A DNA stretch of 64,000 bases from JBBATK01 sp044228685 (GTDB lineage Bacteria > Bacteroidota > Ignavibacteria > Kapaibacteriales > NICIL-2). Numbering within the stretch: position 1 is the stretch's first letter; each line of letters starts with the position of its first letter. The notes beneath the pieces were generated by a model. It did not search any database. It saw only the letters and a program-made list of their open reading frames with translations, and had not been told where the DNA came from. The stretch spans positions 27,387 through 91,386 of the forward strand of contig JBGAUL010000017.1 of the NCBI GenBank assembly GCA_044228685.1. The letters are read 5' to 3'. A program made the translations under genes and the position numbers. Shown one piece after another: positions 16,308 to 25,321 of the stretch.

Positions 16308-18563
16308 TTACTGTTTCACGAACTTTGAAACTGACGTCTTCTCACCGGCAAGAATCTGTAAATAATACATTCCTGACTGCAATGTCGATACATCAATTTT
16401 TAAACGATCATCTACCTTTGTCGACACAGCTCTGCAGACAACGATTCCTTCGACGTTAACTATAGAAACTGTTATGTTCTCCTCACTATAAGCCATTGTG
16501 TTTAGTGTTAGCACGCTACCAACTACCGGATTTGGATAAGCACTTTCGTCAGGGAGATCGGAAATATTCTTAACATCGGAGACTAACGCACTCACCGCTA
16601 TATCATCCAAGTAAAGATTGTTCCCATAATTACTGGTCGTAGTGAACATCAACATAACACTTGCGTTTCCTGCGTATGCCGTGAGATCAACTTTTTGACT
16701 ACGCCACTGAGACGAGTTTGGCGAAAACGCTGAACTCATGATCGATGTTGTTGAACTCAATTCAGTGCCAGACTGGTCAAAGACTACATCCCACGAACTT
16801 CCACAATCGGTTGAAACTGAGACTTGAAGTTCGTCGTTACTAGTTGACTTACGTTTCGCGTATGCAGTACTAAATTGAAGGGAAATATTCGCAGCTGTTT
16901 TGGAGAAATCAATACGTGGAGATATAAGATAATCCTTTTGACCTGTTATATCTTCGGCACCTGAAAAGTTGTCCATCTTCATACTTCCTGAACTCTTTGT
17001 AAAGCCACCAAGGTAAAAGCGACTCATCCTACAGTTTGGATTGTAATTGACATACTGCCACCCGGCAGGCGGAAACGTGGTTGATAAAAACCCTTCGTTA
17101 AACGGCAGCACCTTCACTCCACCAATTGACCTAAACGCCCCTTGCATTACATTATTTTGAGATACCTCATCACCCTTGTTGTTAGGTTCAGAAATGCTGA
17201 CGGCGAGCGTATGTTCTCCTGCATTGATATTCGACGATGGCAAAATAACTCTCGTAACGGAGTCAGTTTTTAGCTCCCCATTCCATGATAAAACAACTGG
17301 TGATGCTCCATCTATTTTGTACGATATTATTGCAGAATTAATCGTAAATGCACCATTGTTGACTATAGTGATGGCAGGTATAACACTTTCTTCGCATACA
17401 TTAAATTCCGTTGAGTAAAATCCTGGATCGTAGTTGTTACATACTGGAGCATCAATAGACCGAACAGCAACATCAATCTGCGGACGAGTTGGATCGATTC
17501 GATATATTTTACTTTCCCCTGAGTTAACAAACCATATTTTCCCGTCCGGTCCTATTCTAATACCCATGATATTAGGATGCTCTGTCCGCAACACTCCAAG
17601 GCGTTTCGGCACTCCTTTTACATCATAAATGTAAACAAAGCCGGAATCATAGTCCGACACGATTAGTCGACCATTAAAGTAATCAATACCACACGGTTGG
17701 GTCTTAAAACTATCTATCACTTCAACTTTTGCACCTACTACACTATAGTAACCAGAAAGCGTTTCATTAGAGGCTGTCAGATTACCTGCAATGCTTCCAG
17801 AAGTAGTATTTAGTCTTTTGACAGTTTTTGTGCCGCCATCGACAAAATATAACCAACCTGAACTCTTGTCCATGACCAAATGACTCGGTACTCCAGCAAC
17901 CCTCGTGAACGGAACATCAGTATAACGCCAGACTTTGCCATGTGAGTGATCTTCATAACCCGGACCATGATCTTGCTCATAGTTGTACTTGCATATGGTC
18001 CCGTTCCAACCGTCGGCAACCCAGTAGGCTAGTGCCGTATCATGAGCAATTCCCATTGCATACGGACTTTGGTGCAACATGTCATAATGACTACCTAGAG
18101 GTTTGCCGGTGATCCAGTTATTTTGAAATACGCGTGCAAATATCGAAGTGTCAGAAGACCATAACGATGGTCCCATAAACGTAGAACCTGGACCAGCCGT
18201 ACTTTGTATTTCTCCTACTGATGCCCACCTACCGTCATCTCCAAAAGATAGCGCACTTGGGTAACACATAAAATGGCTTGAGTGACTATCTTTTCGATAC
18301 TCGCTTCTCTGATTTGGCTGTCCGGCATTATAAAATATGACATTTGTGCCGCCGTTCGCAGTGCCGTAGTTCACCACCCAAAGTTCATTACTAAAATGTT
18401 TAAAGTCGAGATCCCTAGGTTGCGACAATCGATCCGCAGAGGTGCCGATAACCGTATATTTTAACGAATCAACCAAATACCTGTCAATATATTCCGATTG
18501 ACCCAATATATTAATTGTGCCTAAGCACATTAAAAGACAAACTAATATAAAAGCAATTCTCAT
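16308..18563 (-). CDS. Large secreted NHL-like propeller protein with T9SS domain
   Basis: A 751-residue exported protein. A signal peptide (MRIAFILVCLLMCLGTINILGQ) precedes a ~370-residue beta-propeller with NHL-like repeats ('SQPRDLDFKHFSNELWVVNY', 'GIRIGPDGKIWFVNSGESKIYRID'). His/Asp/Tyr-rich loops such as 'YEQDHGPGYEDHSHGKVW' could bind metal. Next come a CARDB-like beta domain (~395-500), a MAM/choice-of-anchor domain (~520-670, 'PPAGWQYVN...LYLDDIAV') and a T9SS type A tail ending VSKFVKQ. The start at 18563 has GGAAG upstream and begins the signal peptide; a longer frame to 18635 is unlikely. Next to a multicopper oxidase it probably works in extracellular copper handling. Confidence 0.78.
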   Translation of the reverse strand: MRIAFILVCLLMCLGTINILGQSEYIDRYLVDSLKYTVIGTSADRLSQPRDLDFKHFSNELWVVNYGTANGGTNVIFYNAGQPNQRSEYRKDSHSSHFMCYPSALSFGDDGRWASVGEIQSTAGPGSTFMGPSLWSSDTSIFARVFQNNWITGKPLGSHYDMLHQSPYAMGIAHDTALAYWVADGWNGTICKYNYEQDHGPGYEDHSHGKVWRYTDVPFTRVAGVPSHLVMDKSSGWLYFVDGGTKTVKRLNTTSGSIAGNLTASNETLSGYYSVVGAKVEVIDSFKTQPCGIDYFNGRLIVSDYDSGFVYIYDVKGVPKRLGVLRTEHPNIMGIRIGPDGKIWFVNSGESKIYRIDPTRPQIDVAVRSIDAPVCNNYDPGFYSTEFNVCEESVIPAITIVNNGAFTINSAIISYKIDGASPVVLSWNGELKTDSVTRVILPSSNINAGEHTLAVSISEPNNKGDEVSQNNVMQGAFRSIGGVKVLPFNEGFLSTTFPPAGWQYVNYNPNCRMSRFYLGGFTKSSGSMKMDNFSGAEDITGQKDYLISPRIDFSKTAANISLQFSTAYAKRKSTSNDELQVSVSTDCGSSWDVVFDQSGTELSSTTSIMSSAFSPNSSQWRSQKVDLTAYAGNASVMLMFTTTSNYGNNLYLDDIAVSALVSDVKNISDLPDESAYPNPVVGSVLTLNTMAYSEENITVSIVNVEGIVVCRAVSTKVDDRLKIDVSTLQSGMYYLQILAGEKTSVSKFVKQ

Positions 18564-18627
18564 TCTAATCTTCCATGGAAACTTTATAATCGATTCATTG
18601 ACAATTATCACCGCTCCTAAATCAACC

Positions 18628-18653
18628 GATACCACGACACCGTGGTGAGTATC
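18628..18653. repeat. Hairpin between two T9SS genes
   Basis: GATAC...GTATC encloses CCACG-ACAC-CGTGG (inner stem 18632-18645). It lies after the PKD gene stop and before the propeller gene start, where it could act as an attenuator or processing site. There is no T-run on the coding side. Confidence 0.4.
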
Positions 18654-18683
18654 AGCCCAAGCGAATCCAGCACATGAACGTAC

Positions 18684-19634
18684 CTATTTCTGAACATAAT
18701 ATTTAGTGAAGGCTTTGGTACTGTTTGTTTGCAAAAGGACAATGTATGCACCTGATCTCACCTCATTATTGCAAAGTAAGTGTGAATGCTCACCTTCATC
18801 TTCGTTCATATAAAGAGTATCAAAGAGTCCTTTGCCAAGTACATCGTAAACTACAATTCTGACACTAGATTCCTGTGAAAGTGTATAATAAATAGTGCAT
18901 ATTCCTGTTGTCGAATTTGGTGCGATCGACACATGCAAATCTTCGTCATCGTATTTACTTGTACCCGAAATGGCTGAATTGGGAAGCAATGTTATTTGAT
19001 TAGTATTTAAGTCAACTGACTCGTTTGTCGGATATTCAAGTCCAACATTTGCACTATGATGAACCGAATGATGCGCAGAATGATCGACTGAATGGCATGT
19101 ATGAGCTGAGCAACCCGTAATTGAATCTGTAACTATTAAGCAGACAACATCTATTCCAGGCATATTGTAGACATGTTCTGGATTCTTACTTTTCGAAGTA
19201 CTGCTATCGCCAAACTCCCACAGATAAGAAGTGGTCGACAATAATCCAATGGATGTATTTGTAAACTGCACATTTGTCCCGGTTGAATCAGAGTTGAATG
19301 AAAATGCTGCTACACATTCGTGCCCTCTCTGTAGAATAATGTGATGACAGAATGTACTAATGCAGCCGTGTACATCATGTATAGTAAGGCAAACATTATA
19401 TGTCTGGCCAATCGAGTAGACATGAACAGGGTTTTGCTCATGCGAGTAGGAGTCATCTCCAAAGTCCCACGACCACGAATTAATGCTATTGTGACTAGTA
19501 GAAGCGTCATGAAACTGAAGGCTTGTCCCATCCTGCTGAAAATTGAAAGACGCTATACACGCTGATTGAGAAAACGACATTGGAGATAACATCGTCATCG
19601 CAGTAAAAACAATAACCCCAATAAATTTCTTCAT
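18684..19634 (-). CDS. His-rich PKD-domain protein with T9SS tail
   Basis: A 316-residue secreted protein. After the signal peptide (MKKFIGVIVFTAMTMLSPMSFSQ) come two PKD domains, each with the 'W.FGD...S..NP.HVY' core (~25-100 and ~110-185). A linker at ~185-200 is exceptionally His-rich: 'HTCHSVDHSAHHSVHHSA'. The first PKD domain also holds 'STFCHHIILQRGHEC'. The C-terminus is a T9SS sorting domain ('SSVRIVVYDVLGKGLF', ending KYYVQK). The His/Cys content and the copper-efflux neighbours suggest extracellular binding of Cu or Zn. Confidence 0.78.
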   Translation of the reverse strand: MKKFIGVIVFTAMTMLSPMSFSQSACIASFNFQQDGTSLQFHDASTSHNSINSWSWDFGDDSYSHEQNPVHVYSIGQTYNVCLTIHDVHGCISTFCHHIILQRGHECVAAFSFNSDSTGTNVQFTNTSIGLLSTTSYLWEFGDSSTSKSKNPEHVYNMPGIDVVCLIVTDSITGCSAHTCHSVDHSAHHSVHHSANVGLEYPTNESVDLNTNQITLLPNSAISGTSKYDDEDLHVSIAPNSTTGICTIYYTLSQESSVRIVVYDVLGKGLFDTLYMNEDEGEHSHLLCNNEVRSGAYIVLLQTNSTKAFTKYYVQK

Positions 19635-20021
19635 AACTAGTCTCCAATATTGAATAATAATGGCTTACTTACTAGGCATTAATGAGCTTGCTCCGGAACG
19701 TTGTTAGTATCTTATGGTAAGATACTTTGACGAGTGTATTGCGGGGTTTGAATCAGGATCTGCTCACATGACAATGCATATTTCCGTAATAAGCTTTCGT
19801 ATTAATACTCCCGGCGTGAATTCCTTCGGATACTACTCGAAGAATTCTTGATTATTGAAAAGACGACTTTATTGAAGTACAATTTTGTTTACTACATGTG
19901 AATACTATTGCTGAAGCGAGCATCAATAAATGCAACTAAACGCACCCTAAACGATGACTTTGCGTTTGCTTACTCTGCGTATGCAAATTTGCGTTGATAC
20001 TAATCCTTCTCGAATACATTT
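19635..20021. other. Intergenic region with an operator-like dyad
   Basis: About 390 AT-rich bases between two leftward T9SS genes. The perfect dyad GTATCTTA-TGG-TAAGATAC lies at 19707-19725, about 75 bases upstream of the PKD gene. I see nothing else coding. Confidence 0.5.
19707..19725. promoter_or_regulatory. Perfect 8-bp dyad, candidate operator
   Basis: GTATCTTA TGG TAAGATAC is a perfect inverted repeat with a 3-base centre in the promoter region of the PKD gene. Metal-responsive repressors and MerR-type activators bind such dyads. No regulator gene is evident in the island, so the partner is unknown. Confidence 0.35.
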
Positions 20022-20921
20022 CTATTGCTTCACAAATTTTTTAGTAATAATGCCTTTCTCGGTATATATATTTAGGTCATAAATCCCGGTCGGAATATCC
20101 GAAATGTCTAATGACAGCATCGAAGAGAAGCCACAGTTATTTTCCGACTTAAGCTGTCTGCCCTCATTGTTAACAATTGAATAATATACTCGACTTACTT
20201 GCAAAGTTGACATGTCTACAAACAATTTCTCCGAGCTCGGATTAGGGTATAATGAAATATTAGCGTCATAGTGATCATCTGCAATATCAGCAACAGTACC
20301 AGAGAATCCGAGATTGTCAGCGTACAGGTAACTATTATTGGCTGGAGCCTTTTCGTTGGCACCGCTTGAAGAAAGAACAATAATACACGAATCAGGTAGC
20401 GCGGTATTAGTGTATGTGAGAGGTATGCTAAAATTTGCCCAGCTCATTGCCATACCTGGTAGAGCGTAGTAAGTATACCCAATTGTGTCTCTCAGCATTT
20501 TGATAGAATTCCATTTGGAGAGTAACACTGAAATAAAACCTTGATCACCACTATATGCCATATACTGCCACTTACCAGTGAGTGTTTTTGGTCGACTCGT
20601 ATAGGCAAATCCAGTGGTTGGAGTTGCGGTAGTTTTTTCCAGCATGCCACTAGCAGCTAGTCCCGGAACAATACCTATACCATTGACGGTTTTCGTTACA
20701 AGCTTCAGATAAGCAGAACCAACCGCGCCTGGGGTGCCTTTCATACAGGTGTATACTCCCATCGGTGTCGTCAAACCGTTCATGCAGCTCCAAGAGACCG
20801 GATCACTGTAGCCTGACATACTTGTCCAATTCTCAAATCCAGCATTAGGTACCAAATCTTGAGAGAAGGCAACAGAAGCACTTAGAAGAAGTGTGCAGAA
20901 TACTGAAATAGTTTTTTTCAT
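20022..20921 (-). CDS. Secreted T9SS protein with PCMD-like N-terminal domain
   Basis: A 299-residue exported protein. The signal peptide ends ASVAFSQ. The mature part begins 'LVPNAGFENWTSMSGYSDPVSWSCMNG', the 'N.gFE.W' opening common to beta-sandwich domains of the PCMD/choice-of-anchor kind in Bacteroidota. It holds several Met residues ('GMAMSW') and 'CMKGTPG'. The last ~75 residues are a T9SS type A tail ('ISLYPNPSSEKLFVDMS', 'IPTGIYDLNIYTEKG', ending KKFVKQ). The exact role is unknown. Confidence 0.72.
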   Translation of the reverse strand: MKKTISVFCTLLLSASVAFSQDLVPNAGFENWTSMSGYSDPVSWSCMNGLTTPMGVYTCMKGTPGAVGSAYLKLVTKTVNGIGIVPGLAASGMLEKTTATPTTGFAYTSRPKTLTGKWQYMAYSGDQGFISVLLSKWNSIKMLRDTIGYTYYALPGMAMSWANFSIPLTYTNTALPDSCIIVLSSSGANEKAPANNSYLYADNLGFSGTVADIADDHYDANISLYPNPSSEKLFVDMSTLQVSRVYYSIVNNEGRQLKSENNCGFSSMLSLDISDIPTGIYDLNIYTEKGIITKKFVKQ

Positions 20922-21078
20922 ACAATCAAATAGAATTATGGATAATAAAATATAACGATCAGGATTAGCACATAGATTTCGCCTCTTGCTCTACTCTCAA
21001 GCAATATCACTCTAAAGAGTATGACTCTTAGGTCGTAAACAAGTCTAACTTTTCTCCCAATAAATTAGTTTAGTTTAA

Positions 21079-22812
21079 CTACCTCTGAATGATGAATTTG
21101 CAAATGTCGGCATGAGATTTGGTAATGCAATTAAGAATATAAACACCGGAAGTGAATTGAAGAGTTGAGAATATAGTGCTGTTCTGTCCAGACTCCTTCT
21201 TCAATTTCAAAACGCTCCGGCCAAAAACATCATAAATAACAATCTCGCACTCTTCATTCGAATGAACATTATTCATATTAAACTCTGCAACATCCTGCGT
21301 GGCATTTTGAACCACTGAACACCCTGCTTCCTTTTCGCTACTGACATCCGTGGATCCCTCTGAAACGAAGAAAGATCCCATCATCCCATCGTCTTCATGG
21401 TGCAACATGTGACAGTGGTACATGTATGGCACTTTGTTGTCAGCGAAATCATCGAAACGAGTAATAAATCTCACTGTCTCCTGTGGCATAACAAGTACTA
21501 CATCTTTGCGCCCACGCAAAAAAGCCGGAACAGAGAAGCCGTTTATATCAAGAATGTTGAATTCTACATCATGTATATGAAACGGATGCGCGATGAGCGT
21601 GGAATTCTTAAGAGTCCATATTTCAATCGCATTCTTTTGTACTGTTAAATTGACATCAGAAAAGTTGAATCGTTGCCCATTTATAGTAAATGGTCCCTCG
21701 ACCATTTTCACCATACTCATACTCTCCGGAGCAAATTCAAGCGTACGCGAAACGGTCGACTGCGAAGCAGACCACTGTGGCACCGATCGCAAAAACATAG
21801 GAATATTCATTACTGCGTCCTGACTACTATCTTTGACGGAGAAATGCAGAAGAGTGTAGTCTGAACCATTGAGAGGATTCTTGTTATAGTCTGGAATTGA
21901 AGCCATCCCCGAGCCTACCTGACCTGAACCATAAATTCCTATACTCAACTCAGTTCCAAAGTTCCGAAGATCGAAGCTTTGTCCTTTTCGACCACGCAGA
22001 TCAATGAGAAGCTCAACTCTTTCTCCAGGTACAAGCCGAATTCTATTCATAGCCAACGCATTCTCAATCAGTCCTCCATCAGTAGCTATTTGGTAGAATA
22101 TCATATTATTTGAAAATCCCAAAACATAGCTGCGCATCGACGAGCCATTTAGTAGTCGTAATCGTACCACTTGTGCTGGGGCTATAAATAAGGGGTCAAC
22201 TGTTCCATTTACCATGCGCAAGGTATCCATTTCTGTTGCTATGGCAATTTGGTACAACTCATCGAAAGCCTTGGTTTGAATAACTAAAGGAATATCATCA
22301 ACTCCATACTTATGTGGGAGACCAAGCGCTGACTCTACAGAATCATGTACGATAATCATTCCAGCTATGCCTTTGGAAACCTGTAATTCGGTTTTGCCTT
22401 CGCCATGAGGATGATACCAATATGTTCCGGCGTCATTCAACATTTTGAATGAGGGGGACCATAGAGCGTTAGCTGCGATAATTTGATGCGGACCCCCGTC
22501 GAATCGAGCCGGTACGTGCAAACCATGCCAATGCATAGTTGTTGAAGTGTTGAGTAAATTCTTAACGTGAATGGTGACACTGTCACCTTTATTTATCATG
22601 AGGGTTGGACCAAGAAATACCCCATTAACTCCGTAGGTGGGAGTCTGGATTCCTGGCAACAATGTTGAAGTACCTGACTGAACAGTAAGTTCAAATTCTT
22701 TCCCTGTCAGCAACGGTGGAATCGCTAATGGATTCGATGCGGCATTAGCATTAAGTGTAAACACTATGCTAAGAATAGCGCTCCTCAGAACCTGGAAAAT
22801 GAAAGACGACAT
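21079..22812 (-). CDS. Multicopper oxidase with T9SS sorting domain
   Basis: A 577-residue laccase/CueO-like oxidase, which oxidises Cu(I) or phenolic substrates with reduction of oxygen to water. All four copper-binding motifs are present: 'HWHGLHVP' (~98), 'GTYWYHPHG' (~135), 'HPFHIHDVEF' (~405) and 'YHCHMLHHEDDGMM' (~460), the last giving the type 1 copper Cys-His-Met ligands. A Sec signal peptide is at the N-terminus and, unusually, a T9SS tail ('ECEIVIYDVFGRSVLKL', ending CKFIIQR) follows the oxidase domains. The enzyme is therefore likely exported to the cell surface rather than kept in the periplasm. It lies next to the Cus efflux genes. Confidence 0.92.
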   Translation of the reverse strand: MSSFIFQVLRSAILSIVFTLNANAASNPLAIPPLLTGKEFELTVQSGTSTLLPGIQTPTYGVNGVFLGPTLMINKGDSVTIHVKNLLNTSTTMHWHGLHVPARFDGGPHQIIAANALWSPSFKMLNDAGTYWYHPHGEGKTELQVSKGIAGMIIVHDSVESALGLPHKYGVDDIPLVIQTKAFDELYQIAIATEMDTLRMVNGTVDPLFIAPAQVVRLRLLNGSSMRSYVLGFSNNMIFYQIATDGGLIENALAMNRIRLVPGERVELLIDLRGRKGQSFDLRNFGTELSIGIYGSGQVGSGMASIPDYNKNPLNGSDYTLLHFSVKDSSQDAVMNIPMFLRSVPQWSASQSTVSRTLEFAPESMSMVKMVEGPFTINGQRFNFSDVNLTVQKNAIEIWTLKNSTLIAHPFHIHDVEFNILDINGFSVPAFLRGRKDVVLVMPQETVRFITRFDDFADNKVPYMYHCHMLHHEDDGMMGSFFVSEGSTDVSSEKEAGCSVVQNATQDVAEFNMNNVHSNEECEIVIYDVFGRSVLKLKKESGQNSTIFSTLQFTSGVYILNCITKSHADICKFIIQR

Positions 22813-22833
22813 TGAGTTTTCTTTCTAGCTTTG

Positions 22834-23619
22834 TTACTTAGTAAGGACGAACGACCGTGTAAACAACTGCTCGGAGTTTCGAATCTGTAAAACATAAGAA
22901 CCTGCTGAGATATTCAAATCCTGAAGATTTATTATAGCCTGATCTGTTCCTGATTGTAGACTCTTCCAATCACAAACTCTTTGTCCCATTTCATTGACCA
23001 AAATGTAAGTCCAAGGACCGCTCAACGCGCTGAGATTACTGATTACTAGATTGTTATGTGTAGGGTTCGGATATAGCGTAATACTTGGAGCAAGATCGCC
23101 AGAGGTAACATCTGCAGTCAGAAAAAATGCTTGCAAAGCCGTAGACATATCGGTAGTATCTGTAGTAGAGAATCCTACTGCTGAAAAAAGCACATTGTGA
23201 GATTTTCCTGCCACAATTGCAAACGTCGGCATTCCAAAACCGCCATAGTATGCAACGTCTGAAGCGCCTGAGTCGAATGGAACAGTATGCATTTCATTCG
23301 TAGTTAGAAAACTCTGCATTGTAGCACAGGTATAGGAATCCGTGTACGCAAACTGATAAAAACGTATTCGATTAGGATATTTCTGTACAAGCCATTGAAG
23401 CATGGTTTCCACCTTATGTTCAGCGTTGACACAGGACGAGCAGGTCATCACAAATTCCATCACCACGACGTCGCCAGAATCCAACTGCGTAAAAAGGTTG
23501 TGGTGCGCTCCATTACAATCATTTCGATCGAAATTCCTCGCGACACTCGGTTGAGCTGTTAATTGTGCGGTCTGAAGGATCATTCCTATGGCGAGACAAA
23601 CAGTGAAAGTGATTCTCAT
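22834..23619 (-). CDS. Secreted thioredoxin-like protein with T9SS tail
   Basis: A 261-residue exported protein with a signal peptide ending QLTAQ. The mature part opens 'ARNFDRNDCNGAHHNLFTQLDSGDVVVMEFVMTCSSCVNAE', a thioredoxin-like fold with redox motif CSSC, followed by 'GFGMPTFAIVAG' (cis-Pro strand). The C-terminus is a T9SS domain ('SITLYPNPTHNNLVISN', ending RSFVLTK). It is a paralogue of the protein at 33182-33961. It may act as an extracellular thiol oxidoreductase or copper-binding Sco-like protein. Its start overlaps the stop of the upstream ORF (ATGA). Confidence 0.8.
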   Translation of the reverse strand: MRITFTVCLAIGMILQTAQLTAQPSVARNFDRNDCNGAHHNLFTQLDSGDVVVMEFVMTCSSCVNAEHKVETMLQWLVQKYPNRIRFYQFAYTDSYTCATMQSFLTTNEMHTVPFDSGASDVAYYGGFGMPTFAIVAGKSHNVLFSAVGFSTTDTTDMSTALQAFFLTADVTSGDLAPSITLYPNPTHNNLVISNLSALSGPWTYILVNEMGQRVCDWKSLQSGTDQAIINLQDLNISAGSYVLQIRNSEQLFTRSFVLTK

Positions 23620-23879
23620 TTTGGATTTTTTACAGATTCAAACAACGAAATTACTTTGGAAGCCGCTTCATCTTGTACATCATTACCATGATTCAGTGCA
23701 TCTTTTTCGATTGCTCGCATTAGCTGTTGGAAAATCTGAGCGTCACGACAAATTGACGATGCAATTGCGGACTGACCTGACAACGCCGGTGCCTTCCAAG
23801 CTGACCAAATCGAACCAGTCCTAGAGACCACCTTTGTACGATCCAATCCGGCCAAGTAGTGGCAGAGCAATCTGACCAA
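23616..23879 (-). pseudogene. C-terminal gene remnant fused to an IS21-like end
   Basis: The 87-codon frame ends in TGA overlapping the next ATG by 4 bases, the sign of a once-real operon gene. The last ~65 codons ('SAIASSICRDAQIFQQLMRAIEKDALNHGNDVQDEAASKV...') look helical and soluble. The first ~18 codons are encoded by the IS21-like end that starts at about 23826, so the original N-terminus is lost. I do not recognise the family. Confidence 0.45.
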
Positions 23880-23947
23880 GTAATTTTAGAGCAACCTGAA
23901 TGTTAGATTCGATCGGAATCAGGTGGACAAAATAGCCAGATTTTCCA
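23826..23947 (-). mobile_element. IS21-like terminal remnant (left border of the cus module)
   Basis: On the minus strand this begins TGGAAAATCTGGC, like the terminus TGGAAAATCCTCC of the IS21 element at 46254 and of the small element at 34266. It continues with the 'CTGATTCCGATCG' and 'TTGGTCAGATTGC' modules typical of IS21 end repeats. No transposase is present. The inner boundary near 23826 is approximate. Confidence 0.5.
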
Positions 23948-24051
23948 TGCTACACCCGTGTATAACAGATACGGCAGATTTCAGCCCATGATCAACTGAG
24001 AAGGAATTTTGGAGCGTTGAAAACATACCTGCCGCTACATTTCCCTGAATT

Positions 24052-25311
24052 TCACTCACGTTCACTTAGGTGTCGGTACGCATTTTCGACCATAACGATT
24101 CCATCGTCAACAATGACGCCGATTGCCAGCGCTATTCCTGTGAGGGACATAATATTGGACGAGAATCCGAACTGGTTCAAAAGGATAAAAGCAGCTACCA
24201 CTGAAATCGGGATCTGAATGAGGATTATCACCGCACTTCTCCAATGAAAGAGGAACAACAGGACGATAAGAGAAACGCTTATAAACACTTCAATCAAAGT
24301 TCCTTTCACCGAATTGATTGCCTCTTCAATAAGACCGCTGCGATCGTAAGCAACTTTAAACGTCACACCTTCAGGCAAGCCTTTCTGAAGCTCAACAAGT
24401 TTAGCTTTCACTGAACGAATGACATTGTCTGCATTCTCTCCATAGCGCATAACCACGATGCCACCCACGCGTTCTCCGTCACCGTTTTCATCAAAGATTC
24501 CATAACGAATCTCACCACCCATCTGAACAGTTGCCACATCTGCAATCCGTATAGGTGTATTCTCGACAGTTGCTAATGGTAGGTTCTCAATTTCCTGTAT
24601 TGAGCGGATATAGCCAAGACCTCTCACAATGTAGGCCATATCGCTCATTTCAAATTTTCGGCCACCAACATCGTTATTGTTCGATTTCACAGCCTTCAAT
24701 ATATCCATCATTGAGAGCTTGAAATAGCTCAGCTTTACCGGGTCAATGGTAATTTGATACTGCTTTTGAAAGCCACCGAACGATGCAACCTCGCTTACAC
24801 CAGACACGGTTTGCAAAGAAAACTTCAGATACCAATCCTGCAGAGAGCGCAGCTCTCCAAGATCCAAACCCTTGGATTCCAAAGTATACCAGAAAATATG
24901 TCCCACTCCTGTACCATCTGGTCCAAGTGAGGGAGTAACTCCCTCTGGCATGAGCTTCTGAGCAAAGTTCAATCTCTCCGTCACTCTCGTGCGTGCCCAG
25001 TAGATATCAACATTGTCTTCAAAAACTATATAAACGAAACTCATTCCAAACATCGAAGTTCCACGAATGTTCTTCAGCTTGGGAATACCTTGAAGATTTG
25101 ACACGAGCGGATAGGTTACTTGATCCTCCATGAGTTGGGGACTTCTTCCCATCCATTCGGTGAAAACGATAACCTGATTTTCCGATAAGTCAGGTATGGC
25201 GTCGACCGGATTGTTTTGAACCTCATAAAGTCCCCAACCAAACATCGCAGCTGCTACGAGAAGGACGAGGAATCGATTGCGCAATGAAAATGCAATGAGT
25301 TTCTCTACCAT
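24052..25311 (-). CDS. CusA-type RND pump, N-terminal half (split gene)
   Basis: These 419 residues equal the first 40% of a CusA/CzcA metal efflux pump: TM1 ('RNRFLVLLVAAAMFGWGLYEV'), 'PVDAIPDLSENQVIVFTEW', the first porter subdomains, then TM2-TM4 with 'IALAIGVIVDDGIVMVEN', whose Asp belongs to the proton relay. The frame stops right after 'AYRHLSERE', where the cytoplasmic TM4-TM5 loop begins. The missing remainder is found as a separate gene at 29215-31116, at the other end of the same operon. It is the last gene of the operon, 10 bases after the second adaptor gene. The two halves could assemble into a split pump or be dead remains. Confidence 0.85.
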   Translation of the reverse strand: MVEKLIAFSLRNRFLVLLVAAAMFGWGLYEVQNNPVDAIPDLSENQVIVFTEWMGRSPQLMEDQVTYPLVSNLQGIPKLKNIRGTSMFGMSFVYIVFEDNVDIYWARTRVTERLNFAQKLMPEGVTPSLGPDGTGVGHIFWYTLESKGLDLGELRSLQDWYLKFSLQTVSGVSEVASFGGFQKQYQITIDPVKLSYFKLSMMDILKAVKSNNNDVGGRKFEMSDMAYIVRGLGYIRSIQEIENLPLATVENTPIRIADVATVQMGGEIRYGIFDENGDGERVGGIVVMRYGENADNVIRSVKAKLVELQKGLPEGVTFKVAYDRSGLIEEAINSVKGTLIEVFISVSLIVLLFLFHWRSAVIILIQIPISVVAAFILLNQFGFSSNIMSLTGIALAIGVIVDDGIVMVENAYRHLSERE

Positions 25312-25321
25312 GATACAGTTC

